64,000 nt of DNA from Kangiella sediminilitoris (GTDB taxonomy: Bacteria > Pseudomonadota > Gammaproteobacteria > Enterobacterales > Kangiellaceae): positions 1,888,501 to 1,952,500 of the forward strand of contig NZ_CP012418.1 in assembly GCF_001708405.1 (NCBI RefSeq). Reading direction: 5' to 3'. Of the stretch, positions 17,646 to 27,614 are shown piece after piece; the first letter of the stretch is position 1, and each line of letters starts with the position of its first letter. Under the pieces are notes generated by a model. That model was not told the origin of the DNA. It was given only the letters and a program-made list of their open reading frames with translations, and searched no databases. Made by a program: the position numbers and the translations under genes.

Positions 17646-20360
17646 TTAAGTAGCTTTTCCGTGGCAGTGTTTATATTTTTTACCTGAACCACAAGGACAT
17701 GGTTCATTACGACCAACTTTAGGTTGTTCACGAACAAACGTCTCAGCTTGACGTTGAGTATGGCTGGCCTGATCCGCTGGCATTGCAGAAGCTGATTCAT
17801 GCTGCATATTCATTTGGGAGGCATCCTGCTTAGGACGCTCCATAGCTTCTACTTCTTCAGGCAAACGGAACTTAACTTTTGACAGAACGGTAACTACATC
17901 ATGCTTTAAGTTATCCAGAAGGCTTGAGAATAACTCAAACGCTTCACGCTTATACTCTTGCTTAGGGTTCTTTTGGGCATAGCTTCTAAGATTGATACTT
18001 TGGCGAAGATGATCCATATTCCCAAGATGTTCTTTCCAGTGCATATCCAGATGCTGAAGCATTGCCTGCTTCTCAACCTGTCGCATCATACCTGGTTCAG
18101 GTAAAGACGCTTCCTTCTCGTCATAAGCCTTCTGAACTTCTTGGTATATTTTTTCCCGAAGCTCTTCTTCTGCAAACTTATCATCCTCATCCAGCCATTT
18201 CTGAACCGGAAGCTCAATTGCGAAATCTTGCTCAAGACGTTGCTCCAGCCCCGGAATATCCCACATTTCTTCGATGGACTGAGGCGGAACATACTGACTA
18301 ATGACATCCTGAACCACGTCATAACGCATATCTTCTATGGTTTCCTTAATATCATCAGATTCCATTAGCTCATTACGCTGCTCGTAAATAACGCGACGCT
18401 GATCGTTGGCGACATCATCGTATTCAAGAAGGTTTTTACGCATATCAAAGTTACGTTGCTCAACTTTACGCTGCGCATTCTCAATAGCCCGAGACACCAT
18501 CTTATGTTCCAGCGCTTCGCCTTCTTCCCAGCCGAGTCGCTGCATCATCATACCCAGACGATCTGAAGCAAAAATACGCATGAGGTCATCCTCAAGCGAT
18601 AGGTAAAAACGGCTTAAACCCGGATCACCCTGACGGCCAGAACGGCCACGCAGCTGATTATCAATTCGACGTGACTCATGACGTTCGGTACCGATAATCG
18701 CAAGACCACCTGCCTCAAGAACTTGGTCGTGGCGTTTCTGCCACTCTTCTTTGGCTTTCTCAATTTTTTCTTCAGATGGATTTTCACCTAGCGCAGATAA
18801 ATCCGCTTGGAGATTACCTCCCAGGACAATATCCGTACCACGGCCTGCCATGTTGGTTGCAATGGTTACGGCTCCCGGACGACCTGCCTGCGCGATAATG
18901 TCAGCTTCCTTCTCGTGGAACTTAGCATTCAGTACCTGGTGCTTAATCTTAGCTTTTTTAAGCGCGCTTGAAATCAACTCTGACGACTCGATCGATACGG
19001 TACCTACAAGGACGGGCTGACCTTTATCCTGAAGTTCTTTGATTTGCTCAATAATCGCTTCGTATTTTTCTTCTTTGCTTAGGTAAATAAGGTCTGGCAA
19101 ATCCTGACGCTGCATTGGTTTATTGGTCGGTATAACAACAACCTCTAAACCATAAATCATGTGCATTTCAGTAGCTTCCGTATCAGCTGTACCTGTCATA
19201 CCGGACAGCTTATTGTACAGACGGAAGTAATTCTGGAAGGTAATTGATGCTAATGTCTGGTTCTCATTTTGAATGTTAACGCCTTCTTTGGCTTCAACAG
19301 CCTGATGCAGACCATCGGACCAGCGACGACCCGGCATTGTCCGTCCTGTATGCTCGTCAACAATTACGACTTCATTATCTTTTACGACATAGTCCACATC
19401 TTTCTTAAATAGGGTATGAGCTCGTAAAGCAGCATTCACATGGTGCAGTAACATAATACTGGCTGGACTATATAAGCTCTGGCCATCTGGCAACAGGCCG
19501 CTAGTGCGCAACAACTCTTCAACACGCTCTTGACCTTTTTCAGTTAGATTCGCCTGCTTGCCTTTTTCATCAATTGTATAATCCCCAGTGTCTTCTTCAC
19601 CCTCTTCAGACTCTTTATCCTGAACCTCCAGCTTTGGGATTAATTGATTAATGGCGCGATACATTTCGGAACTGTCTTCAGCCTGACCTGAAATAATCAA
19701 GGGCGTACGGGCCTCATCAATCAAAATTGAGTCGACTTCATCAATTACCGCAAAATTTAATTCCCGCTGGACTCGGTGTTCTTTTTCAAACGCCATATTG
19801 TCACGAAGGTAGTCGAAACCATATTCATTGTTGGTTCCGTAAGTAATGTCAGATGAGTAGGCTTCTTGTTTCTGCTCGTGAGTTTGGCCCGAAAGAATAA
19901 CTCCAACCGTCATACCCAGAAAGTCATAAACAGGAGCCATCCATTCAGCATCGCGTTTCGCCAGATAGTCGTTCACTGTAATAACATGCACACCTTTTCC
20001 GGCTAGAGCGTTTAAGTAAACGGGCAGAGTTGCCACAAGAGTTTTACCTTCACCCGTTCGCATCTCAGCGATTTTCCCCTGATGGAGTGTAATACCACCA
20101 ATCAGCTGCACATCAAAGTGCCTCATGCCAAGGGTACGCTTACTTGCCTCCCTTACCGCTGCAAAAGCTTCTGGCAACAGATCATCCAGACTCTCACCCT
20201 TTTCAAGACGCTCCTTGAATTCAGTGGTTTTGCCCTTAATTTCATCATCACTCAAGGACTCAAAGTCTGATTCAAGCTGGTTGACCATGTCCACCAGCTT
20301 ACTCATACGCTTAATAGTTCGTTGATTTCGACTGCCGAATATTTTGCTAAGGAAACTCAT
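17646..20360 (-). CDS. secA: Protein translocase ATPase SecA
   Basis: Motor that drives preproteins through SecYEG. The 904 residues include nucleotide-binding domain 1 with Walker [12 protein letters not shown] (about 100-110) and [13 protein letters not shown], the preprotein-crosslinking domain, nucleotide-binding domain 2 ([31 protein letters not shown]), the helical scaffold, and the C-terminal zinc SEC-C motif [13 protein letters not shown] that binds SecB. Length is standard. The promoter seen 110-140 bp upstream gives a leader of about 100 nt; no SecM-type arrest ORF was recognised in it. mutT follows at 7 bp. Confidence 0.97.
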   Translation of the reverse strand: MSFLSKIFGSRNQRTIKRMSKLVDMVNQLESDFESLSDDEIKGKTTEFKERLEKGESLDDLLPEAFAAVREASKRTLGMRHFDVQLIGGITLHQGKIAEMRTGEGKTLVATLPVYLNALAGKGVHVITVNDYLAKRDAEWMAPVYDFLGMTVGVILSGQTHEQKQEAYSSDITYGTNNEYGFDYLRDNMAFEKEHRVQRELNFAVIDEVDSILIDEARTPLIISGQAEDSSEMYRAINQLIPKLEVQDKESEEGEEDTGDYTIDEKGKQANLTEKGQERVEELLRTSGLLPDGQSLYSPASIMLLHHVNAALRAHTLFKKDVDYVVKDNEVVIVDEHTGRTMPGRRWSDGLHQAVEAKEGVNIQNENQTLASITFQNYFRLYNKLSGMTGTADTEATEMHMIYGLEVVVIPTNKPMQRQDLPDLIYLSKEEKYEAIIEQIKELQDKGQPVLVGTVSIESSELISSALKKAKIKHQVLNAKFHEKEADIIAQAGRPGAVTIATNMAGRGTDIVLGGNLQADLSALGENPSEEKIEKAKEEWQKRHDQVLEAGGLAIIGTERHESRRIDNQLRGRSGRQGDPGLSRFYLSLEDDLMRIFASDRLGMMMQRLGWEEGEALEHKMVSRAIENAQRKVEQRNFDMRKNLLEYDDVANDQRRVIYEQRNELMESDDIKETIEDMRYDVVQDVISQYVPPQSIEEMWDIPGLEQRLEQDFAIELPVQKWLDEDDKFAEEELREKIYQEVQKAYDEKEASLPEPGMMRQVEKQAMLQHLDMHWKEHLGNMDHLRQSINLRSYAQKNPKQEYKREAFELFSSLLDNLKHDVVTVLSKVKFRLPEEVEAMERPKQDASQMNMQHESASAMPADQASHTQRQAETFVREQPKVGRNEPCPCGSGKKYKHCHGKAT

Positions 20361-20470
20361 GCTGTTAGTTCTTTTATTTAGTTAAAAGTTGCCACACCTA
20401 TGATTCCGACTCGCTACAAAGCTCTATTAACCTTGTGGTGACAACTTATGGAATTATCATTAAGCACTCG

Positions 20471-20498
20471 ATTGTACCGATATTCTAGTGGCTGTAAA
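20471..20498 (-). promoter_or_regulatory. Predicted sigma-70 promoter of secA
   Basis: Minus strand: -35 TTTACA, 16-bp spacer, -10 TACAAT, each matching 5 of 6 consensus positions. It lies just downstream of the terminator of the M23 gene and would give a leader of about 105 nt before secA. Confidence 0.6.
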
Positions 20499-20593
20499 CG
20501 ACTTAGACGGTTTTTCGAGCGGTATTTTCGACTTATTGGGGCGATTCCTAAAAAATTCAATGTTAAGGCAGGACATTTCCATAGCCCCATTCA

Positions 20594-20622
20594 CAAAAAA
20601 AGCCGAGCTTTGAGCTCGGCTT
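20594..20622 (-). terminator. Terminator of the M23 peptidase gene
   Basis: Stem AAGCCGAGCT / AGCTCGGCTT, short loop, then seven T on the minus strand, 16 bases beyond the stop codon. It separates the peptidase gene from secA. Confidence 0.9.
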
Positions 20623-20638
20623 GATAATTTCAATCGGT

Positions 20639-21559
20639 TTATTGCTTAAGGTATCGCCAAGGGTTTACCCGTTTACCATTTTTAGTTATTTCATAGTGAA
20701 CGTGTGGGCCCGTAGAACGTCCTGTACTACCAACTTTTGCAATTAACTCGCCTTTTTGTACCAGATCACCCTTTTTTACCAACGCTGCTTTATTATGACC
20801 ATAGCGTGTGGTGTAACCGTCACCATGACTGATTTCAATGAATATGCCGTAACCGGCTTTTCTTTCCACAGTCGTTACAACACCCGCAGCTGTCGCCACT
20901 ACATCTGAGCCAGCTAAGGCTGAGAAGTCGATGCCTGCATGCCAAGCTCGCTTGCCGGTAAAAGGATCAGCACGATACCCATAAGGAGAGGACAACCAGC
21001 CCGAGTTGACTGGTCGGCCTGAAATTTGCTGTTCTGCGCTAATGTTCTTATCCAGTAATAGAGACTCTAATGCGAACAACTGCTGTTCTTTAGCTTCGAT
21101 AGAACTCTGAATCGAGTCAAGAGATGAGGCAACGTCATTATATGTAGCCTTATCAGCCGTAACGTCTTCACTTGGACCACCTATGGCAGGTGCTTCACCA
21201 AAACCAAATTCATCTTTAATTCCAGCTTCTTCAGCTAACCGAGAGCCTGCAGCATCCAGTCTTAAAATATGGGCCTGCATGGAAGCCAGTCGGCTTGAAA
21301 GGGCCTGGACTTTATCTTCGGATAAACGTTTTGCTCTTTCGAGCTCTTGTTTTTGTTGAGAGAGTTCAATTTGCCACTTCTGGATTGCGGACTCGCTGAC
21401 TAAGTCCTGCTGAAGAGCCCACTTGGTGGAGTAAAAAGTAGCAGCAATAATGCCCAACACGCTGATAACACTCAGCACGCAGGTCACGATCAGTTTTTGC
21501 CTTCCTAACTCCACTGCCTTGATTCCTTTCTGATCACTTTTAATAATCGTAATTCGCAT
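20639..21559 (-). CDS. M23-family (LytM) metallopeptidase, membrane-anchored
   Basis: Probable cell-wall endopeptidase of the DipM/MepM type. From the ATG at 21559 (306 aa) there is a short cytoplasmic N-terminus, one membrane helix (about 26-48), a periplasmic coiled-coil region (about 55-105), a linker, and a C-terminal LytM domain with intact zinc ligands: HxxxD in WHAGIDF and HxH in GPHVHYEI. An upstream in-frame TTG would add 7 residues; the ribosome site does not decide. Because the zinc site is intact it is more likely an enzyme than an EnvC/NlpD-like activator. M23 genes sit beside secA in Pseudomonas too. Confidence 0.88.
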   Translation of the reverse strand: MRITIIKSDQKGIKAVELGRQKLIVTCVLSVISVLGIIAATFYSTKWALQQDLVSESAIQKWQIELSQQKQELERAKRLSEDKVQALSSRLASMQAHILRLDAAGSRLAEEAGIKDEFGFGEAPAIGGPSEDVTADKATYNDVASSLDSIQSSIEAKEQQLFALESLLLDKNISAEQQISGRPVNSGWLSSPYGYRADPFTGKRAWHAGIDFSALAGSDVVATAAGVVTTVERKAGYGIFIEISHGDGYTTRYGHNKAALVKKGDLVQKGELIAKVGSTGRSTGPHVHYEITKNGKRVNPWRYLKQ

Positions 21560-21696
21560 AATCAACCAAAAGTCTTTCAAGTCATCTCGATATTCTGCTG
21601 ATTACTTCAGCAAACAACGTTGTTTAGGATGACAAATTAAACCTCGTCGGCTTACAATAGTAGACCGACCCAAACTTAGCCCAGAAATATGAGCTT

Positions 21697-22008
21697 ATGA
21701 AGCGTCCTTCCCGAGCCAAGTCCGTGGCTGACATACTCGACAAGCCCGAAGGCTTGCTTCGTGGGTTGTTGAAGCAATCCAACAACCTACAATCCATCAA
21801 CGAAAGTGTACAATCTCTCCTTCCTGAAGAGCTGAAAGGCCGTTGCATGGTGTCTGAATATAACCAGACTAGCCTTATCATCACCGCTGAAAGTGCGGTA
21901 TGGAGTACACGACTTCGCTACTTCTCCTCTGAATTGTTGGCCAAATTAAGAAAAAAAGGCCACTATTCATTAGCTAATATTCAGATAAAAACCAAGCCAA
22001 GTCAATGA
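21697..22008 (+). CDS. dciA: DUF721 protein, probable replicative helicase loader DciA
   Basis: A 103-aa protein of the DUF721/DciA family, the ancestral loader or recruiter of DnaB in bacteria that lack DnaC. Seen: an N-terminal basic helix region (KRPSRAKSVADIL), then the KH-like core (SVQSLLPEELKGRCMV, TSLIITAESAVWSTRLRYFSSEL) ending in a basic lysine-rich stretch. Its place between secA and lpxC matches the Pseudomonas order. It is the only plus-strand gene between 17.3 and 40.9 kb and has its own terminator. Confidence 0.85.
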   Translation: MKRPSRAKSVADILDKPEGLLRGLLKQSNNLQSINESVQSLLPEELKGRCMVSEYNQTSLIITAESAVWSTRLRYFSSELLAKLRKKGHYSLANIQIKTKPSQ

Positions 22009-22019
22009 AAAACGCATCA

Positions 22020-22044
22020 GCGCAGAAGCTAACCTGCGCTTTTT
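22020..22044 (+). terminator. Terminator of dciA
   Basis: Stem GCGCAG / CTGCGC with an 8-nt loop, then TTTTT on the plus strand, 12 bases past the dciA stop. The opposite lpxC stop lies 20 bp further on. Confidence 0.8.
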
Positions 22045-22063
22045 ATTATGTTTTAAATATTAA

Positions 22064-22978
22064 TTAAACTGATAACGCAGGGTTCATAATGTATGAAATT
22101 GGTGCAGCTTTAGCGTCTTCATAAGTCGCTAGCTCCCACGTAGACTCATCAGCCATCAAGGTTCTAATTAACTGGTTATTCAGCGCATGCCCTGACTTAT
22201 AACCAGTAAATGAGCCAATTAGGCTGTGTCCAAGAAGGAACAAGTCACCAATCGCATCCAATATTTTATGCTTTACAAACTCATCGTCATAACGCAGACC
22301 GTCTTCATTCAAAACACGGTAATCGTCCATTACGATAGCATTATCTTGACTTCCGCCAAGTGCCAGATTGTTAGCTCGTAAAAACTCAATATCCTTCATA
22401 AACCCAAAGGTTCTTGCGCGACTCACTTCTTTCACAAAAGAAGTTGTCGAGAAGTCAATCACTGAAGTTTGACTGCTTTTCTTAAACACCGGGTGATCGA
22501 AATCAATGGTAAAAGCAACTTTAAAACCATCAAACGGTTCAAAAGTAGCCTTCTTATCACCATCTTCTACTGTAACTTTCTTTTTAATTTTGATGAATTT
22601 CTTTGGCGCATTCTGTTCTGTTACTCCTGCAGATTGCAGCAGGAATACAAATGGACTTGCACTACCATCCATTATAGGAACTTCGGGTGCCGAAACATCA
22701 ATGTAGGCATTATCCAGGCCTAATCCTGCCATTGCAGACAGTAAATGTTCTACAGTTGATATACGCACTCCATCTTTCACCAGGCAGGTAGAAAGAGTGG
22801 TATCACCAACATTCTCAGGTTTAGCATCTATTTCAACAATAGGGTCTAGATCAACGCGTCGGAACACAATCCCTGTATCCACTGGAGCTGGTCGTAGGGT
22901 TAAATACACTTTATCTCCAGTGTGTAAACCTACGCCAGTGGCGCGAATGGTTGTTTTCAACGTACGTTGTCTTATCAT
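22064..22978 (-). CDS. lpxC: UDP-3-O-acyl-N-acetylglucosamine deacetylase
   Basis: Zinc deacetylase catalysing the committed step of lipid A synthesis. The 304-aa protein has both LpxC domains and all expected residues: zinc ligands His78 (STVEHLLSA), His237 and Asp241 (HKILDAIGD), and the catalytic His264 in YKSGHALNN. Lys236 directly precedes His237. The C-terminus ends in ALSV without a long unstructured tail. It follows ftsZ by 346 bp and has its own control region with three TGTTCAA repeats. Confidence 0.97.
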   Translation of the reverse strand: MIRQRTLKTTIRATGVGLHTGDKVYLTLRPAPVDTGIVFRRVDLDPIVEIDAKPENVGDTTLSTCLVKDGVRISTVEHLLSAMAGLGLDNAYIDVSAPEVPIMDGSASPFVFLLQSAGVTEQNAPKKFIKIKKKVTVEDGDKKATFEPFDGFKVAFTIDFDHPVFKKSSQTSVIDFSTTSFVKEVSRARTFGFMKDIEFLRANNLALGGSQDNAIVMDDYRVLNEDGLRYDDEFVKHKILDAIGDLFLLGHSLIGSFTGYKSGHALNNQLIRTLMADESTWELATYEDAKAAPISYIMNPALSV

Positions 22979-23065
22979 TCAGTGTTCTCCAACTTCTTGA
23001 AAAATCAAGAATTTAGGTGGAAGATAGCAAAATTTTAGCGCATATTACCACAATATTTCTACTGT

Positions 23066-23094
23066 TTGAACAATTTTTGAACATTAATTGAACA
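23066..23094 (-). promoter_or_regulatory. Three TGTTCAA repeats spaced 11 bp upstream of lpxC
   Basis: On the plus strand TTGAACA occurs exactly at 23066, 23077 and 23088, one DNA turn apart, about 90-115 bp before the lpxC start. A weak -35/-10 pair (TTCAAA, 17 bp, TAATAT) begins within the copy nearest the gene. The array is followed by an AACAATTGTT dyad. It looks like a cooperative regulator site. Confidence 0.5.
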
Positions 23095-23104
23095 ATTGTT
23101 TGAA

Positions 23105-23324
23105 TTTTCCTCTTCCAAGAAAATTCTCACAGTATCCCTATTTTCCTGCTACCGCCTTAATCTGCACTGAATGCAGAGCAAGGAGAGCTGAGGAGGCTCG
23201 AAGGGATGGCCTCCTTGACTCTTTAACCGTCATAACGGCTTTAAATGTCACTGTATCTGAACATTAAACCTTTAACGTTTAGCACTTCACATCCTGTTTG
23301 TATCAAGTAAGTTCAACACCAAGC
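23105..23324. other. Remainder of the lpxC-ftsZ intergenic region
   Basis: No gene seen. It holds a hairpin AGGAGGC / GCCTCCT (23191-23197 with 23209-23215), about 110 nt beyond the ftsZ stop and without a T-tract, and a smaller dyad CTGCA-N5-TGCAG at 23162-23176. These could be a weak or Rho-assisted 3' end for the division operon. Confidence 0.35.
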
Positions 23325-24500
23325 CTAGTCAGCCTGCTTTCTTAAAAATGCAGGAATATCCAGGAAGTTATCAACATCACTTCCCACTGCTACTTTTTGA
23401 GTAGAGTTATCCGTAGACTCATCCACTCCGGCTTGTTTACGTGCTGCAGGTGGAACATCTAGTTTATTAAAGTCCAGCTCACCACTTGGCTTGCGAACTT
23501 GTTTCTCTTTGTTATCAGAGACCAGACGCATTCCCGCTTCCTGACCCAGACCAGTTGCCACTACAGTGACACGCATTTCGTCACCCATAGAGTCATCGAT
23601 TGCAGTACCAACTACTACAATAGCATCCTCGTGAGCAATTTCTTCTATTACCTCACAAACCTCTGAGAATTCATCAATAGTAAACTCTTCATTTGCAGTG
23701 ACATTTACCAAGATACCTCGAGCTCCTGCCAGATCAACGTCTTCCAATAATGGACTTGCAACCGCCATATCTGCAGCAACTTGAGCTCGCCCCTCACCTG
23801 AAGCAATACCAGTACCCATCATCGCCTGACCTTGCTCGGCCATAACGGTACGAACGTCAGCAAAGTCGACGTTAATTAAGCCAGGACAAGTAATCAGCTC
23901 AGCTATACCTTGTACTGCGCCATGCAATACTGAATTTGCCGATGCAAATGCTTCTGTTAGGCGTAGTCCCGCAAATTGAGCAACCAACTTGTCGTTAGGA
24001 ATGATTATTAATGAATCCACAACATTACGTAACTCATCAATACCATTCTCGGCCAGATTCATACGCTTTTTGCGCTCAAACTTAAATGGCTTAGTTACTA
24101 CCGCTACGGTCAGGATCCCCATTTCTTTCGCAATCTCAGCAATAACTGGTGCCGCTCCAGTACCTGTACCACCGCCCATACCGGCTGTGATAAAGACCAT
24201 GTCCGACCCTTGTAAGACTTCCATCAGGCGCTCTCGATCTTCCAGTGCTGCCTGCCGACCTACATCAGGATTCGCACCCGCACCCAAACCGCGAGTGATA
24301 TTTTGACCGATCTGGATGGTTGTTTTTGCACTGGAAGAGTCCAATGCCTGTGCATCCGTATTGGCACAAATGAATTCCACACCATCAATGTTGGCTTTTA
24401 CCATGTGCTCAACAGCGTTACCGCCGCCGCCACCAACACCAATGACCTTGATTACTGCACTGTTCTGGCAGCTATCTACTAGTTCAAACATATTAGGCAT
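23325..24500 (-). CDS. ftsZ: Cell division GTPase FtsZ
   Basis: Tubulin homologue forming the Z ring. The 391 residues contain the GTP-binding domain with the tubulin signature GGGTGTGAAP (109-118) and the T7 loop NVDFADVRTVM, a C-terminal linker of about 55 residues, and the conserved C-terminal peptide DNFLDIPAFLRKQAD, which ZapD, FtsA, ZipA and MinC bind in relatives. It is the last gene of the dcw cluster, 120 bp after ftsA, where an additional promoter is plausible. Ribosome site AAGGGGAT is present. Confidence 0.98.
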   Translation of the reverse strand: MPNMFELVDSCQNSAVIKVIGVGGGGGNAVEHMVKANIDGVEFICANTDAQALDSSSAKTTIQIGQNITRGLGAGANPDVGRQAALEDRERLMEVLQGSDMVFITAGMGGGTGTGAAPVIAEIAKEMGILTVAVVTKPFKFERKKRMNLAENGIDELRNVVDSLIIIPNDKLVAQFAGLRLTEAFASANSVLHGAVQGIAELITCPGLINVDFADVRTVMAEQGQAMMGTGIASGEGRAQVAADMAVASPLLEDVDLAGARGILVNVTANEEFTIDEFSEVCEVIEEIAHEDAIVVVGTAIDDSMGDEMRVTVVATGLGQEAGMRLVSDNKEKQVRKPSGELDFNKLDVPPAARKQAGVDESTDNSTQKVAVGSDVDNFLDIPAFLRKQAD

Positions 24501-24620
24501 AACTATATCCCCTTCGATTGTTTAGCCAAATTTTTACTTAAGCCTTCTCTAAAATGAGTGTTCATAGCGTTAAGTAATTTCTTCACATTTAATCGCTAAT
24601 AAACGTCTATCTATCAGCAA

Positions 24621-25847
24621 TTAAAATCCACTAAACCAGCTTTTCATGCGCTCCCAGAGCCCATTAAAACCAGTTACATTTCTTTCACGGTGATGCCCCA
24701 GATCCTGTTTACCATAGATCAAGAGGCCAACGCCCGTGGCATAAATAGGATTACGAACCACATCTACCAAACCTTTGATATGTTGTGGCAAACCCTGACG
24801 AACTGGCATATGGAATACTTCCTCTGCCAACTCCATCAATCCTTCCATTTTCGAACCGCCACCTGTAATGACCATGCCCGAAGCTATTAAATTCTCAAAT
24901 CCACTGCGACGAATTTCAGCATGAACCAACTCAAACAGTTCGCTGTAACGCGGCTCAACTACTTCTGCCAGAATCTGACGCGAAACCCGACGTGGCTGAC
25001 GCTCACCCACCCCAGGAACTTCTATCGTTTCATCCAGATTGGTCAGCTGACGTAAGGCACAGGCGTATTTCACTTTGATATCTTCGGCATGCTGCGTCGG
25101 TGTTCTCAATGCCACTGCAATATCGTTAGTTACCTGATCTCCCGCAATAGGTATCACCGCAGTGTGACGAATTGCGCCACCAGTAAATATTGCGATATCA
25201 GTAGTTCCCCCGCCGATATCAATCAAACAAACACCGAGCTCTTTTTCATCCTCAGTTAACACCGAGTAGCTCGACGCTAACTGTTCTAAAATTACGTCCT
25301 CTGTTTCCAGACCACATCGCGCAACACATTTAGTGATATTTTGTGCGGCACTAACTGCTCCTGTGACCATATGGACTTTTGCCTCAAGTCTAACCCCTGA
25401 CATGCCTACCGGCTCACGTATACCCTCTTGGTTATCAATAACAAATTCTTGCGGTAATACGTGCATTATTTTTTGGTCAGCCGGAATAGCTACTGCCTTA
25501 GCGGCATCAATGACACGGTCTACATCACTCTGTGTTACTTCGTTATCCTTGATGGCAACGATACCGTGCGAATTGAGGCTTTTAATGTGACTACCAGCAA
25601 TCCCGGTGTAAACTGAGTGGATCTGACAGCCGGCCATCAACTCAGCTTCTTCAACCGCTCGCTGGATGGAAGCAACAGTCGACTCAATATTTACTACCAC
25701 TCCTTTTTTCAGGCCACGAGAGGGGTGTGAACCGATACCAATGATATCGACTGTGTCGTCGGCCCCGACCTCACCAACGATGGCCACCACTTTGGATGTG
25801 CCAATATCGAGCCCTACAATTAACCTTTTCTCTGTTGATTTTGACAT
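24621..25847 (-). CDS. ftsA: Cell division actin-like ATPase FtsA
   Basis: Tethers FtsZ to the membrane and recruits later division proteins. The ATG at 25847 is preferred: it gives MSKSTEKRLIVGLDIGTSK as in other FtsA, and lies 4 bases after the ftsQ stop. An upstream GTG would overlap ftsQ and lacks a ribosome site. The 408-aa protein shows the actin phosphate loops (GLDIGTSKV and DIGGGTTDI), the 1C domain between them, the TGGGSKMEG adenosine motif, and a C-terminal amphipathic helix rich in Trp/Phe (LWERMKSWFSGF) for membrane binding. Confidence 0.97.
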   Translation of the reverse strand: MSKSTEKRLIVGLDIGTSKVVAIVGEVGADDTVDIIGIGSHPSRGLKKGVVVNIESTVASIQRAVEEAELMAGCQIHSVYTGIAGSHIKSLNSHGIVAIKDNEVTQSDVDRVIDAAKAVAIPADQKIMHVLPQEFVIDNQEGIREPVGMSGVRLEAKVHMVTGAVSAAQNITKCVARCGLETEDVILEQLASSYSVLTEDEKELGVCLIDIGGGTTDIAIFTGGAIRHTAVIPIAGDQVTNDIAVALRTPTQHAEDIKVKYACALRQLTNLDETIEVPGVGERQPRRVSRQILAEVVEPRYSELFELVHAEIRRSGFENLIASGMVITGGGSKMEGLMELAEEVFHMPVRQGLPQHIKGLVDVVRNPIYATGVGLLIYGKQDLGHHRERNVTGFNGLWERMKSWFSGF

Positions 25848-25851
25848 AGCC

Positions 25852-26637
25852 TTATCTACTGCCTCCGTCACTTGTGACTGACGTTTTATTATCTACCCAC
25901 TGCGCTGCCATACCATTTTGATATCGCAAATCCACATATGCCAATTTGGCATCTTTTTGTTCTTTTACACTATCGATGTACTGTAAAAATCGCTCTATGC
26001 GTTCTTCTACGTGTACATTCCCCAGACGTACTGTTAACCCTTCCGCTAGCACTAGATCTATTGCTCCTCGCTGGGTTAATTCCATTTTTTCTATCACCAT
26101 ATTTTTCTGTAACAACTGCTCCTGATACAGTTGCAATAATTCAGTCAGGTCTTTTGCCATATTGTCAGGACCACTCAGCTTTACCCAGTCAGCGTTCGGC
26201 AGTTCAACAGGATAAAAAACCTCGCCAAATCGAGAAACAACACCTGAGTCACCCCAGTAAGCCATAGGCTGATGCTCAGTCACTACAACCTGTAGGGTAT
26301 CAGGCCAGATTTTTCTTAACTGTGCTTTTTTAACCCACGGTAGCTGTAGCAGCTTCTCTTCAGCTAAAGCCATATCCATGGTAAAGAAACCACGGTCCTC
26401 TATAGAGCGTAAGACTTCATAAACGCCCAAAGCATGGGTGTACTGTTGCTTACGAAGCTCTACCTTATTAATCGGGAAAACATTGTCAGTATTCAGGCTT
26501 ACCACCCATATACCTCCGAACACTAACCCGGCTGCAACGAGGGCTCCCCCAAGCAAGCCAACAGCCCATTTCAATGGCTTTATCAAGCCACTAAAAGAAC
26601 GCTGCTGCTTTTCACTCCGGGTTGCCATCTTAGCCAT
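25852..26637 (-). CDS. ftsQ: Cell division protein FtsQ
   Basis: Bitopic divisome protein linking early and late components through FtsB and FtsL. The 261 residues have a basic cytoplasmic N-terminus, one membrane helix (about 29-50), a POTRA domain beginning at FPINKVELRKQQ (about 55-125) and the FtsQ domain (WVKLSGPDN, LTQRGAIDLVLAEGLTVRLG, AYVDLRYQNGMAAQW). It is 2 bp after ddlB and 4 bp before ftsA, implying translational coupling. Confidence 0.95.
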   Translation of the reverse strand: MAKMATRSEKQQRSFSGLIKPLKWAVGLLGGALVAAGLVFGGIWVVSLNTDNVFPINKVELRKQQYTHALGVYEVLRSIEDRGFFTMDMALAEEKLLQLPWVKKAQLRKIWPDTLQVVVTEHQPMAYWGDSGVVSRFGEVFYPVELPNADWVKLSGPDNMAKDLTELLQLYQEQLLQKNMVIEKMELTQRGAIDLVLAEGLTVRLGNVHVEERIERFLQYIDSVKEQKDAKLAYVDLRYQNGMAAQWVDNKTSVTSDGGSR

Positions 26638-26639
26638 TA

Positions 26640-27614
26640 CTAATTAACCTCCAATTGAGAGCCTAGTATTGGCGTCCGTTCAAAACTGGTATCCAACACT
26701 TTCAGAACCAGCTCTTCAAAACTGATACCACTAACTTTTGCCGCTTTAGGGACCAGCGATGACTGTGTCATTCCAGGTACCGTATTCACCTCAAGCAATA
26801 ACCAGTCTCCTGTTTTTGAGTCGCGCATAAAATCCACCCGCCCCCAGCCGAAGCAACCCAATGCCGCAAATGCTTTCTCGCTAAGTCTGGCTAATGCCTG
26901 CTCATCATCCGATGAAAGGCCACTTGGGCAATGATATTCAGTCTGGTTACTACTGTACTTAGCGTTAAAATCGTAAAATGTATGTGGCGTCTCCACCCGT
27001 ATACTTGGTAGTGCCTTACCATTTAGCACTGCGACCGTAAATTCTTCGCCGTTAATCCACTCCTCTAGCATGATCTCTTGATCAAACTGCTGTGCTTTAG
27101 CCACAGCTTGCTGCAAACTCTCAGCGGTATCAGCTCTTGCCATACCCACACTGGATCCTTCATGTATTGGCTTTACCATGACGCAACCGTTAACCTCAGC
27201 CAACAACTTATCAGCCTCAACCAGCGATAAACTGCCAGTCGATACCATTTTATGTTTTGCTACCGGCAAGCCCTGTGCACTCCATAATAATTTAGTACGT
27301 AACTTATCCATGGCGATTGCAGAGGCCATTACGCCACTACCGGTGTAGGGAATCTGGTGAAGCTCCAGAAAACCCTGAATAACACCATCTTCACCGCCAC
27401 GACCATGCAGGGCATTCCAAACACGATCAAACCCTTGATCAGTTATCGCAGCTAAACCATCCACCTTTGGATCGACTTTGTACGCATCTACACCAGCGCT
27501 CAATAGCGCTTTATGTACAGACTCACCCGACACTAGCGAAATCTCTCGCTCAGCCGAGTAGCCGCCATAAACAACTGCGACTTTTCCGTAATCAGCTGCA
27601 GATCGTGCACCCAT
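26640..27614 (-). CDS. ddlB: D-alanine--D-alanine ligase
   Basis: ATP-grasp ligase making D-Ala-D-Ala for the stem peptide. The ATG at 27614 overlaps the murC stop (TAATG) and has GGAG at good spacing; a longer frame inside murC would add 18 residues and is unlikely. The 324-aa protein has VAVVYGGYSAEREISL at the N-terminus, the Gly-rich ALHGRGGEDG segment, the KPIHEGSSVGM ATP loop and the metal-binding EVNTVPGMTQ near the C-terminus. FtsQ follows at 2 bp, the conserved ddlB-ftsQ-ftsA order. Confidence 0.96.
   Translation of the reverse strand: MGARSAADYGKVAVVYGGYSAEREISLVSGESVHKALLSAGVDAYKVDPKVDGLAAITDQGFDRVWNALHGRGGEDGVIQGFLELHQIPYTGSGVMASAIAMDKLRTKLLWSAQGLPVAKHKMVSTGSLSLVEADKLLAEVNGCVMVKPIHEGSSVGMARADTAESLQQAVAKAQQFDQEIMLEEWINGEEFTVAVLNGKALPSIRVETPHTFYDFNAKYSSNQTEYHCPSGLSSDDEQALARLSEKAFAALGCFGWGRVDFMRDSKTGDWLLLEVNTVPGMTQSSLVPKAAKVSGISFEELVLKVLDTSFERTPILGSQLEVN

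Noticed and set aside
20361-20594. SecM-like arrest peptide gene upstream of secA
   Set aside because: No ORF with a signal peptide and arrest motif was found in the secA leader.
23191-23215. Hairpin after ftsZ as an intrinsic terminator
   Set aside because: The stem is good but lacks a T-tract and is far from the stop codon; recorded only as intergenic content.
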